Counted from the first letter of the stretch, positions 55,536-64,000 are shown. The stretch: 64,000 nt of DNA from G963663615 sp963663615 (GCA_963663615.1 OY760517.1:4152493-4216492); one strand, 5' to 3'. Notes: a model not told the origin generated them from the letters alone. Program-made: numbers and translations.

Positions 55536-55640
55536 TCTCCTTGAAGGTTGTAAGATATTTTGATAAATTCATTTTCAAACAACACATTTTGTGAGTTTGT
55601 TATACTTTTAGGTGCAATTAAAATAATACTAATGTACGTT

Positions 55641-55684
55641 TGCAAATTAGTTGCTAATAATTTTTGCAAAATAACTGCAAATTA
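55641..55684. repeat. short TGCAAA-type repeats at the presumed prophage edge
   Basis: TGCAAATTA at 55641-55649, TGCAAAATAA at 55665-55674 and TGCAAATTA at 55676-55684 lie between the convergent SIR2-TPR and endolysin genes. They could be part of an attachment or regulatory site; with the other end outside the window this cannot be tested. Confidence 0.25.
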
Positions 55685-55700
55685 ATTAATTGACATAATG

Positions 55701-56522
55701 TCAGTATTCAATCAATTGTTTTATTTCCATATACATCACTTCAATTTTTGCATCGTATTGGTTCTTTTTATAGCTTTTACCATTGTAGATTTTGGCAAAA
55801 TGTGACCAATTACCTGATTGAAGTGGTTTAATTAAGTCACTATACTTAATAAACTCGATGAACATTCGCAAGTGTTTTTCTTCTGATATTTGGCAATCAT
55901 AAATAAAGTCTGATAACTCTTCATATCCACACTTGAAGTAGTTAAAGCCCATTATCTGGTATTTGCCCCAGCTTGCTGATTCCAATGCCGCTTGCTCATG
56001 TATAGTACGTGCTAAGTCTAAACGTTCATATTCATTATCAATTCCAGATGTTTTTACGTTTCCGTACCCCTTATATTTGCTTTTATCCCATTCTGGATAA
56101 ACAATAGATGAATATTCTATTTGCAATGGTTCAGGATCGATGTCGTATTCAATAAGTCTGTCATAGAATACATGTCCCTCAAAAAGAATATTGGGTCTTC
56201 CATCTGGCAAAAAACCACTGCGGGGTGATTCAATGTTTGAAACTGCAAGAATAGCGGCTATTTCGCATCCTAATTCTTTAGCAGCTTTTTGGAACATTGA
56301 AAATTTAAGTATTTTATCTTTTAGCTCTAATACCTGCCATGTTTTCTTACCAACCACTCCATCCGGAGATAATCCATTTGCGATTTGAAATATCATTGTT
56401 GACTTCACTGTATCTGAATCATACAATTTATTTTCAACTCCATTATAGTATTCCAGTTCAATAAGAATACCTTTTAATACTTTTACGTCTTCATGAATCA
56501 TCTGCGGTTTTAAGGTTATCAT
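55701..56522 (-). CDS. phage-type endolysin: peptidoglycan-binding plus N-acetylmuramidase domain
   Basis: The 273-residue protein has an N-terminal peptidoglycan-binding-like domain (about 10-70, 'KSTMIFQIANGLSPDGVVGK') and a C-terminal N-acetylmuramidase (DUF3380) domain: 'ILAVSNIESPRSGFLPDGRP', 'ILFEGHVFYDRLIEY', 'ALESASWGKYQIMGFNYFKC' and 'NWSHFAKIYNGKSYKKNQYD', with the catalytic Glu probably in 'SNIESPRSGF'. It cleaves peptidoglycan glycan strands and ends the phage cycle. ATG 56522 with GAGGAA upstream is the true start; a TTG at 56549 is in frame but falls in the hairpin. No holin is recognised nearby. Confidence 0.87.
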   Translation of the reverse strand: MITLKPQMIHEDVKVLKGILIELEYYNGVENKLYDSDTVKSTMIFQIANGLSPDGVVGKKTWQVLELKDKILKFSMFQKAAKELGCEIAAILAVSNIESPRSGFLPDGRPNILFEGHVFYDRLIEYDIDPEPLQIEYSSIVYPEWDKSKYKGYGNVKTSGIDNEYERLDLARTIHEQAALESASWGKYQIMGFNYFKCGYEELSDFIYDCQISEEKHLRMFIEFIKYSDLIKPLQSGNWSHFAKIYNGKSYKKNQYDAKIEVMYMEIKQLIEY

Positions 56523-56539
56523 AAGTTCCTCATAATAAT

Positions 56540-56557
56540 AGCAGGGCAAGCCCTGCT
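56540..56557 (-). terminator. 8-bp palindromic hairpin in the endolysin leader
   Basis: AGCAGGGC and GCCCTGCT (56540-56547 and 56550-56557) pair with only two bases between. It lies 7 bases after the stop of the Dam gene and 18 bases before the endolysin ATG. No T-run follows on the minus strand, so it may be an attenuator or processing site rather than a full terminator. Confidence 0.4.
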
Positions 56558-56564
56558 CGTTTAT

Positions 56565-57359
56565 TTAATAATTCTTAATTAACAGTTCTAAACCTCTTGG
56601 TTTTTTTTTGTTTTTTGTGTGTCGGTTAATTGCATAGCTATGTTTTGGAGTTTCCTTGCTAATTATATTACAGTCACCATATAAGTATCTTATAAGCGGG
56701 TGTTCATAATAGCTTAGGACAAATCGACCTTTGATTTTTGCAAGAGCTCTCGCAAGACGTTCGTGGTCTTCTCTTGTAAAATTAACATTGTTCTTGTTAT
56801 AATAATTTTCGCAATCAACGTAAGGTGGGTCAAGATAGAACAGTGTGTTTGGTGTATCATACTTTTCGATACATGCCTCAAAGTCCAGACTTTCTATTTG
56901 GACTCTCTTAAGTCTTGCATTTATTAGGTGCAATCTTTTAAGGAATGGTAACCATTTGCCACTTACAATTTTTTGAGCGGTTATTTGGTAACCCCATGAA
57001 TTACCTGAACCTGAGAATGATTGAATTTGAGTAATTGCATAATTCATCGCCTGTTCAACTTCATTAAGAAATTTATCATCAGATAGTCGTTCTTTTGCTT
57101 CCTTGTATGATTCTCGACTATGTAATGTCCAATTTGCTTTATGATTGAACTCTTCAAAATTGTTTTTGATTACATTGAATAGATTAACCAAATTATGGTT
57201 GAGATCATTGTAAACTTCGATATAACTTGGTTCTTTCTTAAAAAGCACCCAACCTCCGCCACCAAAGACTTCGCAGTATGTACTCTCTTGATAGTTTTCT
57301 GGAAATTCTGAAGTTATCCAGCTTGATAAATAGCTTTTACCGCCAATATAGGGAATCAT
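56565..57359 (-). CDS. phage DNA adenine N6-methyltransferase (Dam-type, D12)
   Basis: The 264-residue protein is a D12-class N6-adenine methyltransferase: 'MIPYIGGKSYLSSWI', SAM motif 'YCEVFGGGGWVLFKK', and catalytic motif 'TLFYLDPPYVDCENYY' (DPPY), with 'RFVLSYYEHPLI' at the end. It has no restriction partner, so it is an orphan phage methylase, usually protecting phage DNA from host nucleases or altering packaging and timing. Target sequence unknown (GATC in typical Dam relatives). It lies between structural and lysis genes. Confidence 0.9.
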   Translation of the reverse strand: MIPYIGGKSYLSSWITSEFPENYQESTYCEVFGGGGWVLFKKEPSYIEVYNDLNHNLVNLFNVIKNNFEEFNHKANWTLHSRESYKEAKERLSDDKFLNEVEQAMNYAITQIQSFSGSGNSWGYQITAQKIVSGKWLPFLKRLHLINARLKRVQIESLDFEACIEKYDTPNTLFYLDPPYVDCENYYNKNNVNFTREDHERLARALAKIKGRFVLSYYEHPLIRYLYGDCNIISKETPKHSYAINRHTKNKKKPRGLELLIKNY

Positions 57360-57421
57360 TTTTCACCTCTTTGTTTCTAAAATAATTAGTATTTTTGAAT
57401 TGCTATCTATATACGGCAAAT

Positions 57422-57463
57422 GGTGATGATACTGAATCCGAGTAGGTATCGTCACCTTTTTTT
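57422..57463 (+). terminator. strong Rho-independent terminator reading on the plus strand, within a minus-strand operon
   Basis: GGTGATGATAC at 57422-57432 pairs with GTATCGTCACC at 57446-57456 (11 bp with one G-U in the plus-strand RNA; in the minus-strand RNA the same position would be an unpaired C-A), followed by seven T. The T-run touches the stop codon of the gene at 57462. It points rightward, against all genes around it. Confidence 0.75.
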
Positions 57464-57725
57464 ACTCGATAATTTCATTAAAATTATTCTGTAACCCTTC
57501 AGGCAACTCATTCACTAATTCGTAACTTATATTAGTTTCATTTGCTATCTCATTCAAAATCATTTCTGTTACTCGTAAATCACAAGCGAGATAGTAATTG
57601 TCATTTTCAGTTAACTTAAGCTTATCCCAAATCATAAAAGTGCTATGATTTTGCTCAGCTAATTTGCCAGATAAGCAGTAATTGAAAGTTTTTGCATTGT
57701 TTAATCCAACAAGCTTTATATGCAT
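57462..57725 (-). CDS. hypothetical phage protein
   Basis: The 87-residue product ('MHIKLVGLNNAKTFNYCLS', 'DLRVTEMILNEIANETNISY') is of mixed composition without signal or membrane segment. It directly abuts the fibre-like gene (stop at 57726), so it is translated as part of the structural operon. A tail-fibre chaperone-like or small accessory role is possible from position, but no family is recognised. Confidence 0.65.
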   Translation of the reverse strand: MHIKLVGLNNAKTFNYCLSGKLAEQNHSTFMIWDKLKLTENDNYYLACDLRVTEMILNEIANETNISYELVNELPEGLQNNFNEIIE

Positions 57726-59594
57726 TTAACCCTCCAGGTTTAGTAAATATGTATCAATATCTTGCCGGTGTGTGTCATCTGAGAACACAAGATGACTAAT
57801 ATCAGAGTAACTGTATGTCGCCGAATATCCGAGTAGTTGTATTCCAGTCCAGCCTGTGAATTGACATCTTGTTTGAGTAACAACATTAATATCAGTTGAT
57901 AATAATGACTTTAAATAAGCTCTAGTAAAAGAGACTCCAATACTCGTATTGTTTATAAACGTATCATCATTACCGGCAATCCCATTTCCTTCAGTTTCGA
58001 TATCTTCTACAACAGCACTATAGCGACCTGCACTATTTAGCAATAAAATTGCTCTGCTTCCAGTCACACGCATTCGTGCATGATAAGTTGCTGGTAAAGA
58101 TGGTACTCCAAATTCTAAGTTGCGAACACCATTTCCAACCAACCAGTCATTTGAGCTAAGTATTTGCTCCACTCCAGTATTCTGTATCGCATCATTATTT
58201 CCTTTTATATCGTATAACTTACTAACGTAATTAGAGGCATCTAATTTTACTCCCCAACACACAGCATATGCCATCTTAATGGTTGCCCAGGCTTTTGTTT
58301 TTTTCATTTTAACGATAAAATCGTTAACTGCACTTGCATCAATTACAACTCCACCATCTTCATATACCTTACGAATGTATAAAATTGCATCATTATCGTA
58401 ACCTGAATATGGTTGAATTCTCCACTTAGTTGAAGACCACTCTTGAGTGATTTTTGTTATTGTTAAAATTGTGTTGAAGTATTTAAGTGAAAAAATACCA
58501 TCCAAACTTCTTGATTGTGCTGAATTATTCCCAATGACTGCATTCGTTATTCCAGCAACAGGAGTACCTGCATTTTGATCTGTTAAACCAGTCAAAGTAG
58601 GTGCATTTTTTAGATCCCCAACAAAAAAATTAGTTATACCGCCATTATCGCTTGTTACAGCGATATAATACCACTTATCTGTTTCAAGCTTGTTAATATC
58701 TGAACGGGTTATATCTAAATAGTTTCTTGTTAGCCTTATGGTTCTACTATCAACGTATAACGAGTATTTACCGTTTGTTAGCAGATCACTTCTGATTCCG
58801 CCTGATTCACCCCAGTTTCGAAGTTTAACCCATACTATTGCCGTACCTTGGTTAGTCTCGATAAAATCATCCCCGCATTCTATTTTACTTGAATTCCCAT
58901 TAAAATTTGGCCACCAATATTCTCCATCCTTGAGAACATTCATATCTATTAATGTGAGTGTATTATTTTTTGAATAATCACGAATAACACCTGTATAAGA
59001 TGCGAAGTCAATAATTGGGAGTTGATCAATTTTGTCATAATAGTTATCAGTGTAGAAGTTTATTATTTCACTTGATGTTAAATTTCTATCATAAACTTGA
59101 AATAGACTAACTCCCATTTCTGAGGAATAATCATTTGCATATCTACATCCAACCTTAAATGTTCCCCCATCAGTGGTCATTTCAATGCCAGAAACAACAA
59201 TTTCATGAGAGTTTGAAGTAACTATTGTAGTTTGTAACGAATCAACATAAATTATACCTGAAGAGCTGTATAAATTGCCATTATCAACATACAAGAATCC
59301 TGTTCCACTGCCATTTCCTCGATTGTCAAAAATCAGACTTAAATTGGAAAAATCATGTGATGATAATTTAATTCTAATTGAGTAAGTACCTGATAATCCA
59401 ATATGTGACATTCTTGATGATGTACCATCAAAATATCCAACTGAATCAATTATTGTAATATTATTTGAGATCCAACCATTTTCATTGAGGGAATTGATAC
59501 TTCTAAAATCTTCATCAATTATGGCGTCACTTCTTTTTTTAAAGAGGAAAGGATTTTCAATATTATTGTGATTAGACTGAAGTAATAAATTCAT
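57726..59594 (-). CDS. LamG-containing phage fibre or receptor-binding protein
   Basis: The 622-residue protein has two concanavalin A-like regions, the first near residues 40-190 ('GYFDGTSSRMSHIGLSGTYS', 'VSLFQVYDRNLTSSEIINF'), the second near 225-390 ('FNGNSSKIECGDDFI', 'GTAIVWVKLRNWG', 'LDGIFSLKYFNTIL'). The rest is beta-rich with no enzymatic motif. Position directly downstream of the large tail gene and domain type suggest a receptor-binding fibre or tail decoration that binds a surface glycan. This is inference from context. Confidence 0.72.
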   Translation of the reverse strand: MNLLLQSNHNNIENPFLFKKRSDAIIDEDFRSINSLNENGWISNNITIIDSVGYFDGTSSRMSHIGLSGTYSIRIKLSSHDFSNLSLIFDNRGNGSGTGFLYVDNGNLYSSSGIIYVDSLQTTIVTSNSHEIVVSGIEMTTDGGTFKVGCRYANDYSSEMGVSLFQVYDRNLTSSEIINFYTDNYYDKIDQLPIIDFASYTGVIRDYSKNNTLTLIDMNVLKDGEYWWPNFNGNSSKIECGDDFIETNQGTAIVWVKLRNWGESGGIRSDLLTNGKYSLYVDSRTIRLTRNYLDITRSDINKLETDKWYYIAVTSDNGGITNFFVGDLKNAPTLTGLTDQNAGTPVAGITNAVIGNNSAQSRSLDGIFSLKYFNTILTITKITQEWSSTKWRIQPYSGYDNDAILYIRKVYEDGGVVIDASAVNDFIVKMKKTKAWATIKMAYAVCWGVKLDASNYVSKLYDIKGNNDAIQNTGVEQILSSNDWLVGNGVRNLEFGVPSLPATYHARMRVTGSRAILLLNSAGRYSAVVEDIETEGNGIAGNDDTFINNTSIGVSFTRAYLKSLLSTDINVVTQTRCQFTGWTGIQLLGYSATYSYSDISHLVFSDDTHRQDIDTYLLNLEG

Positions 59595-59601
59595 AATACA
59601 C

Positions 59602-59940
59602 CTATACAGGTCTTGTGATAATATTAAGAGTTAAATCAGATGTCTGCACAATTGATGTTTTAAGCTTCACGAATTGTAAACCGACAAGACTACCTACGGG
59701 AAATAGATAGATGTTATCTTCCTGTGCTGAAAAGCTGATTTCGGATGCGAAATTGTCATTAACTGCTTGATAAGGCTCTGTACCATCAACACTGTTAAGG
59801 AATGATATATCAGATGCTACAAAACCTGTCGGTATTGAAATACCAACAAGGATCCTTCCACCAAGCTCAATTACTGAGCTTTCCAATTCATCAGTTGCGA
59901 TTTGAACTGGAATTATTTCATTTACTATTGGCTGTTGCAT
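59602..59940 (-). CDS. small hypothetical phage structural protein
   Basis: The 112-residue product is beta-rich ('GGRILVGISIPTGFVASDIS', 'NDNFASEISFSAQEDNIYLF') without signal peptide. Its start overlaps the stop of the gene at 59918 by 23 bases, so it is translated in the same operon. No family recognised; a small tail or spike component is plausible. Confidence 0.65.
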   Translation of the reverse strand: MQQPIVNEIIPVQIATDELESSVIELGGRILVGISIPTGFVASDISFLNSVDGTEPYQAVNDNFASEISFSAQEDNIYLFPVGSLVGLQFVKLKTSIVQTSDLTLNIITRPV

Positions 59941-60151
59941 TTTTATCCTCTTCTTTTAAGGTTAGTATTCCGGTATTTATATCAAAACCAACTACCTGAT
60001 TGGGTTCAATTCCATTATGTTTAAGTGTTTCCTCATATAGTATATTGTAATCCTTTACCATGATTTGGTGTTGTGCAACGAGGTATTGCATTTTCAAATC
60101 TATGTTCTGAAGTCTAAGCAAATCGACTTCAGGAATTTGTAAGTTTGCCAT
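59918..60151 (-). CDS. small hypothetical phage protein
   Basis: The 77-residue product is helical in its first half ('LQIPEVDLLRLQNIDLKMQY') and has a Lys/Glu-rich tail. Its ATG at 60151 overlaps the stop of the large tail gene (TAATG), so translation is coupled. The longer frame from 60163 adds only four residues. The coiled-coil-like first half may assemble with tail components. Function unknown. Confidence 0.65.
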   Translation of the reverse strand: MANLQIPEVDLLRLQNIDLKMQYLVAQHQIMVKDYNILYEETLKHNGIEPNQVVGFDINTGILTLKEEDKNATANSK

Positions 60152-63100
60152 TATGCATCCCAATATGTTATTGTTGAATTGTTGTATTTAAGTTCGAGCC
60201 TTTTCTTTATAGTTTCGCCATCCCCGGAAAGATAGCTTGCTGTTGCAAATCTAAATCCATCAATATCGAATGAGGCCGATTTAAGGTCGGGGACATATAT
60301 TTCTCCAGATGAATTTGAAAGCTCAATTTTATTAAGTGGTGAATTTGTAATTCTTAAACCTTTGTTATTTAGCTCAGTAACAGTTTTTGAGTAATAAACG
60401 CCACTAAAATCCTGAAAAGATATTGTAGCCATAGCGTCCGCCTGGTTGTAAGCTATAATAAGTTTTAGTTTAATGTAAGCAGCACTAAAAGGAATGTTCG
60501 CAATCACAGATTTGTTTTCCCAAACATTTGGAGTAAATACTGTAGCCGGGGTAACCTCTACAAGTCCATGCTGCCCAAGATCGGTTTCAAATAAGGCAAA
60601 TACTTTAATAAGGTTATTACCACTACTATTATCGATTTCTGAAATATCAAAATCGACCTTTACTGTTTTTCCTTTAAGCGAATTTATATCCAAAGTTTTA
60701 GTGATTTTAACCAAGAATTGAGTGTAACCACTTGAAGATGTTGGAAAGAATGATAAATCATTTATTGTATAGGAACCTGCATGAGAATTTGATTCAATTA
60801 CCCATCCAGTTGGGATTGTCAAGCTATCTGTGTCATAACTCGCAGTTGAATTATTAAAATCACCGACTTTAACAACATCATCACCAGTTGTATTTTTAAC
60901 AGCAATGCCTTTTAGATTATTAGAACTTTCAATTCTTGTTAATCCATTTGCAAGCTTTTCGTTATCAAAATCCCAATTAGCAATTTTATGATATGTTTCT
61001 GATAAAACGAAATAAGTTTTTGCCGTTTCTGACTCATGGTTGATAATTCCCATCTCACCCGCACCGGTTAGACCAGTTGGGATTTTCCCCATCAATACAA
61101 AATGACCCCGACTAAATATGTCCTGCCCCTTTCCGACGAGAAAGTATTGGCTATTTGAATTCATTTCAATTAGTTCATAATTAGCACTAACTTTTGAAAT
61201 TCCTGTTTGAGTAATGTTATGACCAGCTATTTTTCCGAAACTTGCAACAATGCCACCTTTGAGATATGCATTGTTAGCATAAATACCATAACCATTCAGT
61301 GTGCCAAGCTCTGGATCAGTTAGTCCTGTAAGCTTTCCAATTCGAACTTTAGTATTATTGAATTCACGATATGCCTCATGAGTATCAAGTCCATCAAGAA
61401 TATCAATAAATGGAGAATCGTTATCGTCTGATGTAAGATAAATAAGTCCTTGGCGGGAGGTATCACTGATGTGTCCGACTCGAATAAATTCCTTACCTTT
61501 AAGAATATTTACGTTTATTTGTTTTTGTTCTTCTGTAAGTCCTTCGTCATTTGTTTGCCACTCGGCTACATCAGGAACACCAATAGTCCTTGCAGAAAAT
61601 CTATGTAATCCTCCTATCCAAGTAACTTGCATCTTTATGTCGTGTATAGTTACTTGAGAATACTCACCCTGTATATTACCGCCATTCAGTGTTGCTGAAA
61701 AATTAGTTCTTCTACATTGAATTAAATCGCCTGCCTTAAATCCATGATATGCATCATCTGCTGTTTCAAATTCATAATGCTGATTGTCATCAAATCCGGA
61801 GTACCAATTAGCATAAACTATTTTACACGCAGAAGAGACCATTAACGAGCCGTTTGTAGCACGTATCTGGTTAACAATAAGCTCATGAATATTCATCTTA
61901 TTACGAACAGTTAGGTTATCTATAATGAGTGAATATTCGCCATCGGCACCATACATCTTCATACCAGCACCAGAAAAGATTGATGTATTATTGCCGGAAA
62001 ATCCAGCATTTCCAAGCTCAAATTCATCTTTAAGGTTTAAATCAAAAGAGTTGTTTGTGGTGCCGATCCGCAACTTAGCAAATTGAACTGATGAGTCAGT
62101 AGCTATATCCTGCGGTGTTGAAAGTGTGAGATCACCCACTACCGACTTACCAGTACCGGTTACATTTACTTGGTTAGATGTTCCAGAAATGGTTCCCGTT
62201 GTTAACGCAAGCTCCCACGACAGGTTACTTAGCAGATTCCGTGCATTGCTATTGTTTATAGTTAAAGGTGAATTTGCAGTTATTTGTAATGTCCGGGAGG
62301 CAATAACTGCATTATTACCTATTGTAGGGCTATTAAGTAATATCTGTGAAAATGTTGGAGTATCGTTTGTTGACAAACCCTGGTTAATAACATTAAGGTT
62401 ATTTATGTTCAAATGTGTATGCTTCTTTTGAATGGCATCTGTAATATCAGCATTTGTATTTGTGTAAGATTCAAGTAAAGCTAAATTATTATGTAAATGA
62501 CTTAAAGAAACTGCATTATCGTAAGTATCTTTTAATTCAGTTGTAAATGCAGCAGTAATTGCATCTAAAATAGCCTGATTAGGATGTGTACCATCTCCTG
62601 AATTGTTTTGGTTTATTATAGTAGAGCTACCGCCTGATGAAAATATATTTGATGATTTTGAAATATTAACAGCACGAAGATCATAAGCATAACCGATTAC
62701 ACTAACTATCTCGATTTCCATTTTTTTTGTTGCATTATCAAGGTCAATTGCAACTATAAAGTATTTTTCATTATCAATAACAACCCAGTCAGTTAATTTC
62801 CACTGTGAAGTATTAGAATCATAATTGAGAGTTAGCGTATTACTTTTATGTCGTTTACCGTAAAAATCCATCAACACCTGAGCTTGCGTATAGGCTACTG
62901 CATTTAAACCGTTAACATCAGTTATGGTTGGGTCATCGCAAAGAATAGTTTTCTTAAGAATATTTTTAGGTTTAATAGCACCTTTATATAATGCATAAAA
63001 TCCGGATATTTCATCACCGTTTGAATCTTTAAGCCAGCTTTTAACCGTTACCTCAACACCATCGACCAATTTGTCCCAGAAATATTTAGGATCCTGATCA

Positions 63101-64000
63101 TAAATTCTTGTATTCCCAATTGTCCTCTCAGTACCGGCAACAGTAGAAATATCCTTTTTGTTTTGTATAATAAGCTCATTAGCTTCATTAAGCATAATAT
63201 AACATTGCATTGTATCTGCTAATTTTACAAGAGCGTCAAACGGATGTTCATCAAACGGATGTTCACCAATTAACTGAGTGAAAAATGAAAGCGGAACAGG
63301 AAAATTATCTGCACCAATTCTATTAACAACAGTGATATTATTCCATTGTTGTTTTACTATTGCTTCAATTAGCTTAATACCGTCAAATGCATAAATTTCC
63401 CATCCTGATACATAGATCGTTTCAATAATACTTTGAGTTGTGTATCTACGGAGTGGGTAATCATTATCACGATATCGTTTAAGATAGATGTCTTGATTAT
63501 AGAAAAGTGAACTATACCAAGTGGTATCAGTTCGGATTTTCTCATCACAAGTACCGGTGTGATCTTGATCGGTTGTAGCTTCGTAATAATCGGAGTTTTC
63601 CGAATGAATACCCAGAAATACCCTGCCATTTATAAACTGTGAATCAAAATACTTAAATGTTATCAATCCAAGATGGTCAGGTAGATTACTTTCACCATTA
63701 TTAAGAAAATCTATCTCAATTATATCACCTATATCTGGTGCATCTGATTCAAGGGTATTTATTACTAATGAATCACTTCTCGTATATCGCATCGTGATAG
63801 CATCTGTATCCCAATATTTCGCATAATTTATCCTGTCTCCTGTACCACCATAGACGTTTCCAAATATTGTCCCATCTTCACGTATATTCTGCGTCACAAG
63901 CTTGTTTATTGCCGATAGGCGGTCAACAATTTCAAAACTTATTTCTTTCTGATAAGCAGGTGTTTCAATTGTACTAATATCAGCTATGCCCTGTAGTCGT
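60151..64000 (-). CDS. large phage tail/fibre protein (5' end beyond right edge)
   Basis: The frame is open from 60151 to the right edge without stop; the GTG at 63897 is internal, so the N-terminus is missing. The first part in the window (to about residue 420) is a baseplate/tail-hub-like domain ('FDALVKLADTMQCYIMLNEA', 'KYFIVAIDLDNATKKMEIEI'). Next come a coiled-coil-like segment around 'DTYDNAVSLSHLHNNLALL' and a tail-fibre repeat domain ('GTSNQVNVTGTGKSVVGD', 'LSTPQDIATDSSVQFAKLRI'). The rest is beta-rich. It likely combines tail-tip and fibre functions that contact the cell. An in-frame 15-bp tandem duplication lies at 63236-63265. Confidence 0.83.
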   Translation of the reverse strand, partial: RLQGIADISTIETPAYQKEISFEIVDRLSAINKLVTQNIREDGTIFGNVYGGTGDRINYAKYWDTDAITMRYTRSDSLVINTLESDAPDIGDIIEIDFLNNGESNLPDHLGLITFKYFDSQFINGRVFLGIHSENSDYYEATTDQDHTGTCDEKIRTDTTWYSSLFYNQDIYLKRYRDNDYPLRRYTTQSIIETIYVSGWEIYAFDGIKLIEAIVKQQWNNITVVNRIGADNFPVPLSFFTQLIGEHPFDEHPFDALVKLADTMQCYIMLNEANELIIQNKKDISTVAGTERTIGNTRIYDQDPKYFWDKLVDGVEVTVKSWLKDSNGDEISGFYALYKGAIKPKNILKKTILCDDPTITDVNGLNAVAYTQAQVLMDFYGKRHKSNTLTLNYDSNTSQWKLTDWVVIDNEKYFIVAIDLDNATKKMEIEIVSVIGYAYDLRAVNISKSSNIFSSGGSSTIINQNNSGDGTHPNQAILDAITAAFTTELKDTYDNAVSLSHLHNNLALLESYTNTNADITDAIQKKHTHLNINNLNVINQGLSTNDTPTFSQILLNSPTIGNNAVIASRTLQITANSPLTINNSNARNLLSNLSWELALTTGTISGTSNQVNVTGTGKSVVGDLTLSTPQDIATDSSVQFAKLRIGTTNNSFDLNLKDEFELGNAGFSGNNTSIFSGAGMKMYGADGEYSLIIDNLTVRNKMNIHELIVNQIRATNGSLMVSSACKIVYANWYSGFDDNQHYEFETADDAYHGFKAGDLIQCRRTNFSATLNGGNIQGEYSQVTIHDIKMQVTWIGGLHRFSARTIGVPDVAEWQTNDEGLTEEQKQINVNILKGKEFIRVGHISDTSRQGLIYLTSDDNDSPFIDILDGLDTHEAYREFNNTKVRIGKLTGLTDPELGTLNGYGIYANNAYLKGGIVASFGKIAGHNITQTGISKVSANYELIEMNSNSQYFLVGKGQDIFSRGHFVLMGKIPTGLTGAGEMGIINHESETAKTYFVLSETYHKIANWDFDNEKLANGLTRIESSNNLKGIAVKNTTGDDVVKVGDFNNSTASYDTDSLTIPTGWVIESNSHAGSYTINDLSFFPTSSSGYTQFLVKITKTLDINSLKGKTVKVDFDISEIDNSSGNNLIKVFALFETDLGQHGLVEVTPATVFTPNVWENKSVIANIPFSAAYIKLKLIIAYNQADAMATISFQDFSGVYYSKTVTELNNKGLRITNSPLNKIELSNSSGEIYVPDLKSASFDIDGFRFATASYLSGDGETIKKRLELKYNNSTITYWDA
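63236..63265. repeat. 15-bp in-frame tandem duplication in the tail gene
   Basis: TCAAACGGATGTTCA occurs twice in direct succession at 63236-63250 and 63251-63265. On the coding strand it duplicates five residues (EHPFD EHPFD). The two copies are identical, so the event is probably recent. Confidence 0.9.

Noticed and set aside
55536..55700. tRNA gene as the prophage integration site
   Set aside because: No cloverleaf or tRNA-like sequence is visible in this gap or elsewhere near the phage genes.
63897..63899. GTG as the start of the large tail gene
   Set aside because: The reading frame continues without stop to the right edge, so this is an internal Val codon and the gene is cut by the window.

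Overview
The window looks like the chromosome of a free-living, AT-rich Gram-negative bacterium of the Bacteroidota/Ignavibacteriota (FCB) group. The main evidence is five large secreted proteins that end in the type IX secretion (T9SS) sorting domain with the 'NYPNPFNPxTxI' signature (16045, 18322, 33919, 38849, 51046). The T9SS cargo, several lipoproteins, many starts without a clear Shine-Dalgarno sequence and TANNTTTG-like promoter elements all fit this group; the exact genus is inference.

Layout. 1-5150: a methyl-accepting chemotaxis protein cut by the left edge, a TonB-like protein, two hydrolases, a DUF1289 protein, an AhpD-like protein and a small orphan gene. 5736-15893: an LpoB-like lipoprotein with a partner lipoprotein, an M29 aminopeptidase next to arginine deiminase, a degenerate metallophosphoesterase, a sugar aminotransferase/glycosyltransferase pair and a two-component pair. 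16045-24708: an 8.7-kb run on the minus strand with GH13 amylase, lipoprotein, GAF-sigma54 activator, Ser/Thr kinase with PEGA domains, and T9SS proteins; activator and kinase abut. 24875-30171: GH172 protein, AI-2E-type permease, ECF sigma/anti-sigma pair, YidD, DUF429. 30241-33703: RNase P RNA, then recJ, a yebC-family gene and ruvC. 33919-43691: GH16 and LamG T9SS proteins, a sulfur-handling cluster (TauE, rhodanese, MBL-rhodanese), acid phosphatase and SDR. 43813-50238: DUF3109, rpoN, a methyltransferase-like membrane protein, a PPIase, hslV and hslU, in tight co-orientation. rpoN encodes the sigma factor that the activator at 21128 would need, and a -24/-12-like site lies in front of the GH16 gene.

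52932-64000 is accessory DNA. The right end, all on the minus strand, is the distal part of a prophage: a large tail/fibre protein cut by the right edge, small structural genes, a LamG-containing fibre-like protein, a DNA adenine methylase and an N-acetylmuramidase endolysin with peptidoglycan-binding domain. Facing it, at the presumed prophage edge, is a SIR2-TPR gene (53733-55535) with an intact-looking NADase signature. It is preceded by a TPR-only relative (52932-53594), and a perfect 28-bp direct repeat lies just upstream of the gene and again at its exact 3' end. This SIR2-TPR/TPR locus is the best candidate for a little-described (anti-phage, NAD-depleting) system in the window. No CRISPR array, transposase, integrase, tRNA or rRNA gene was recognised.
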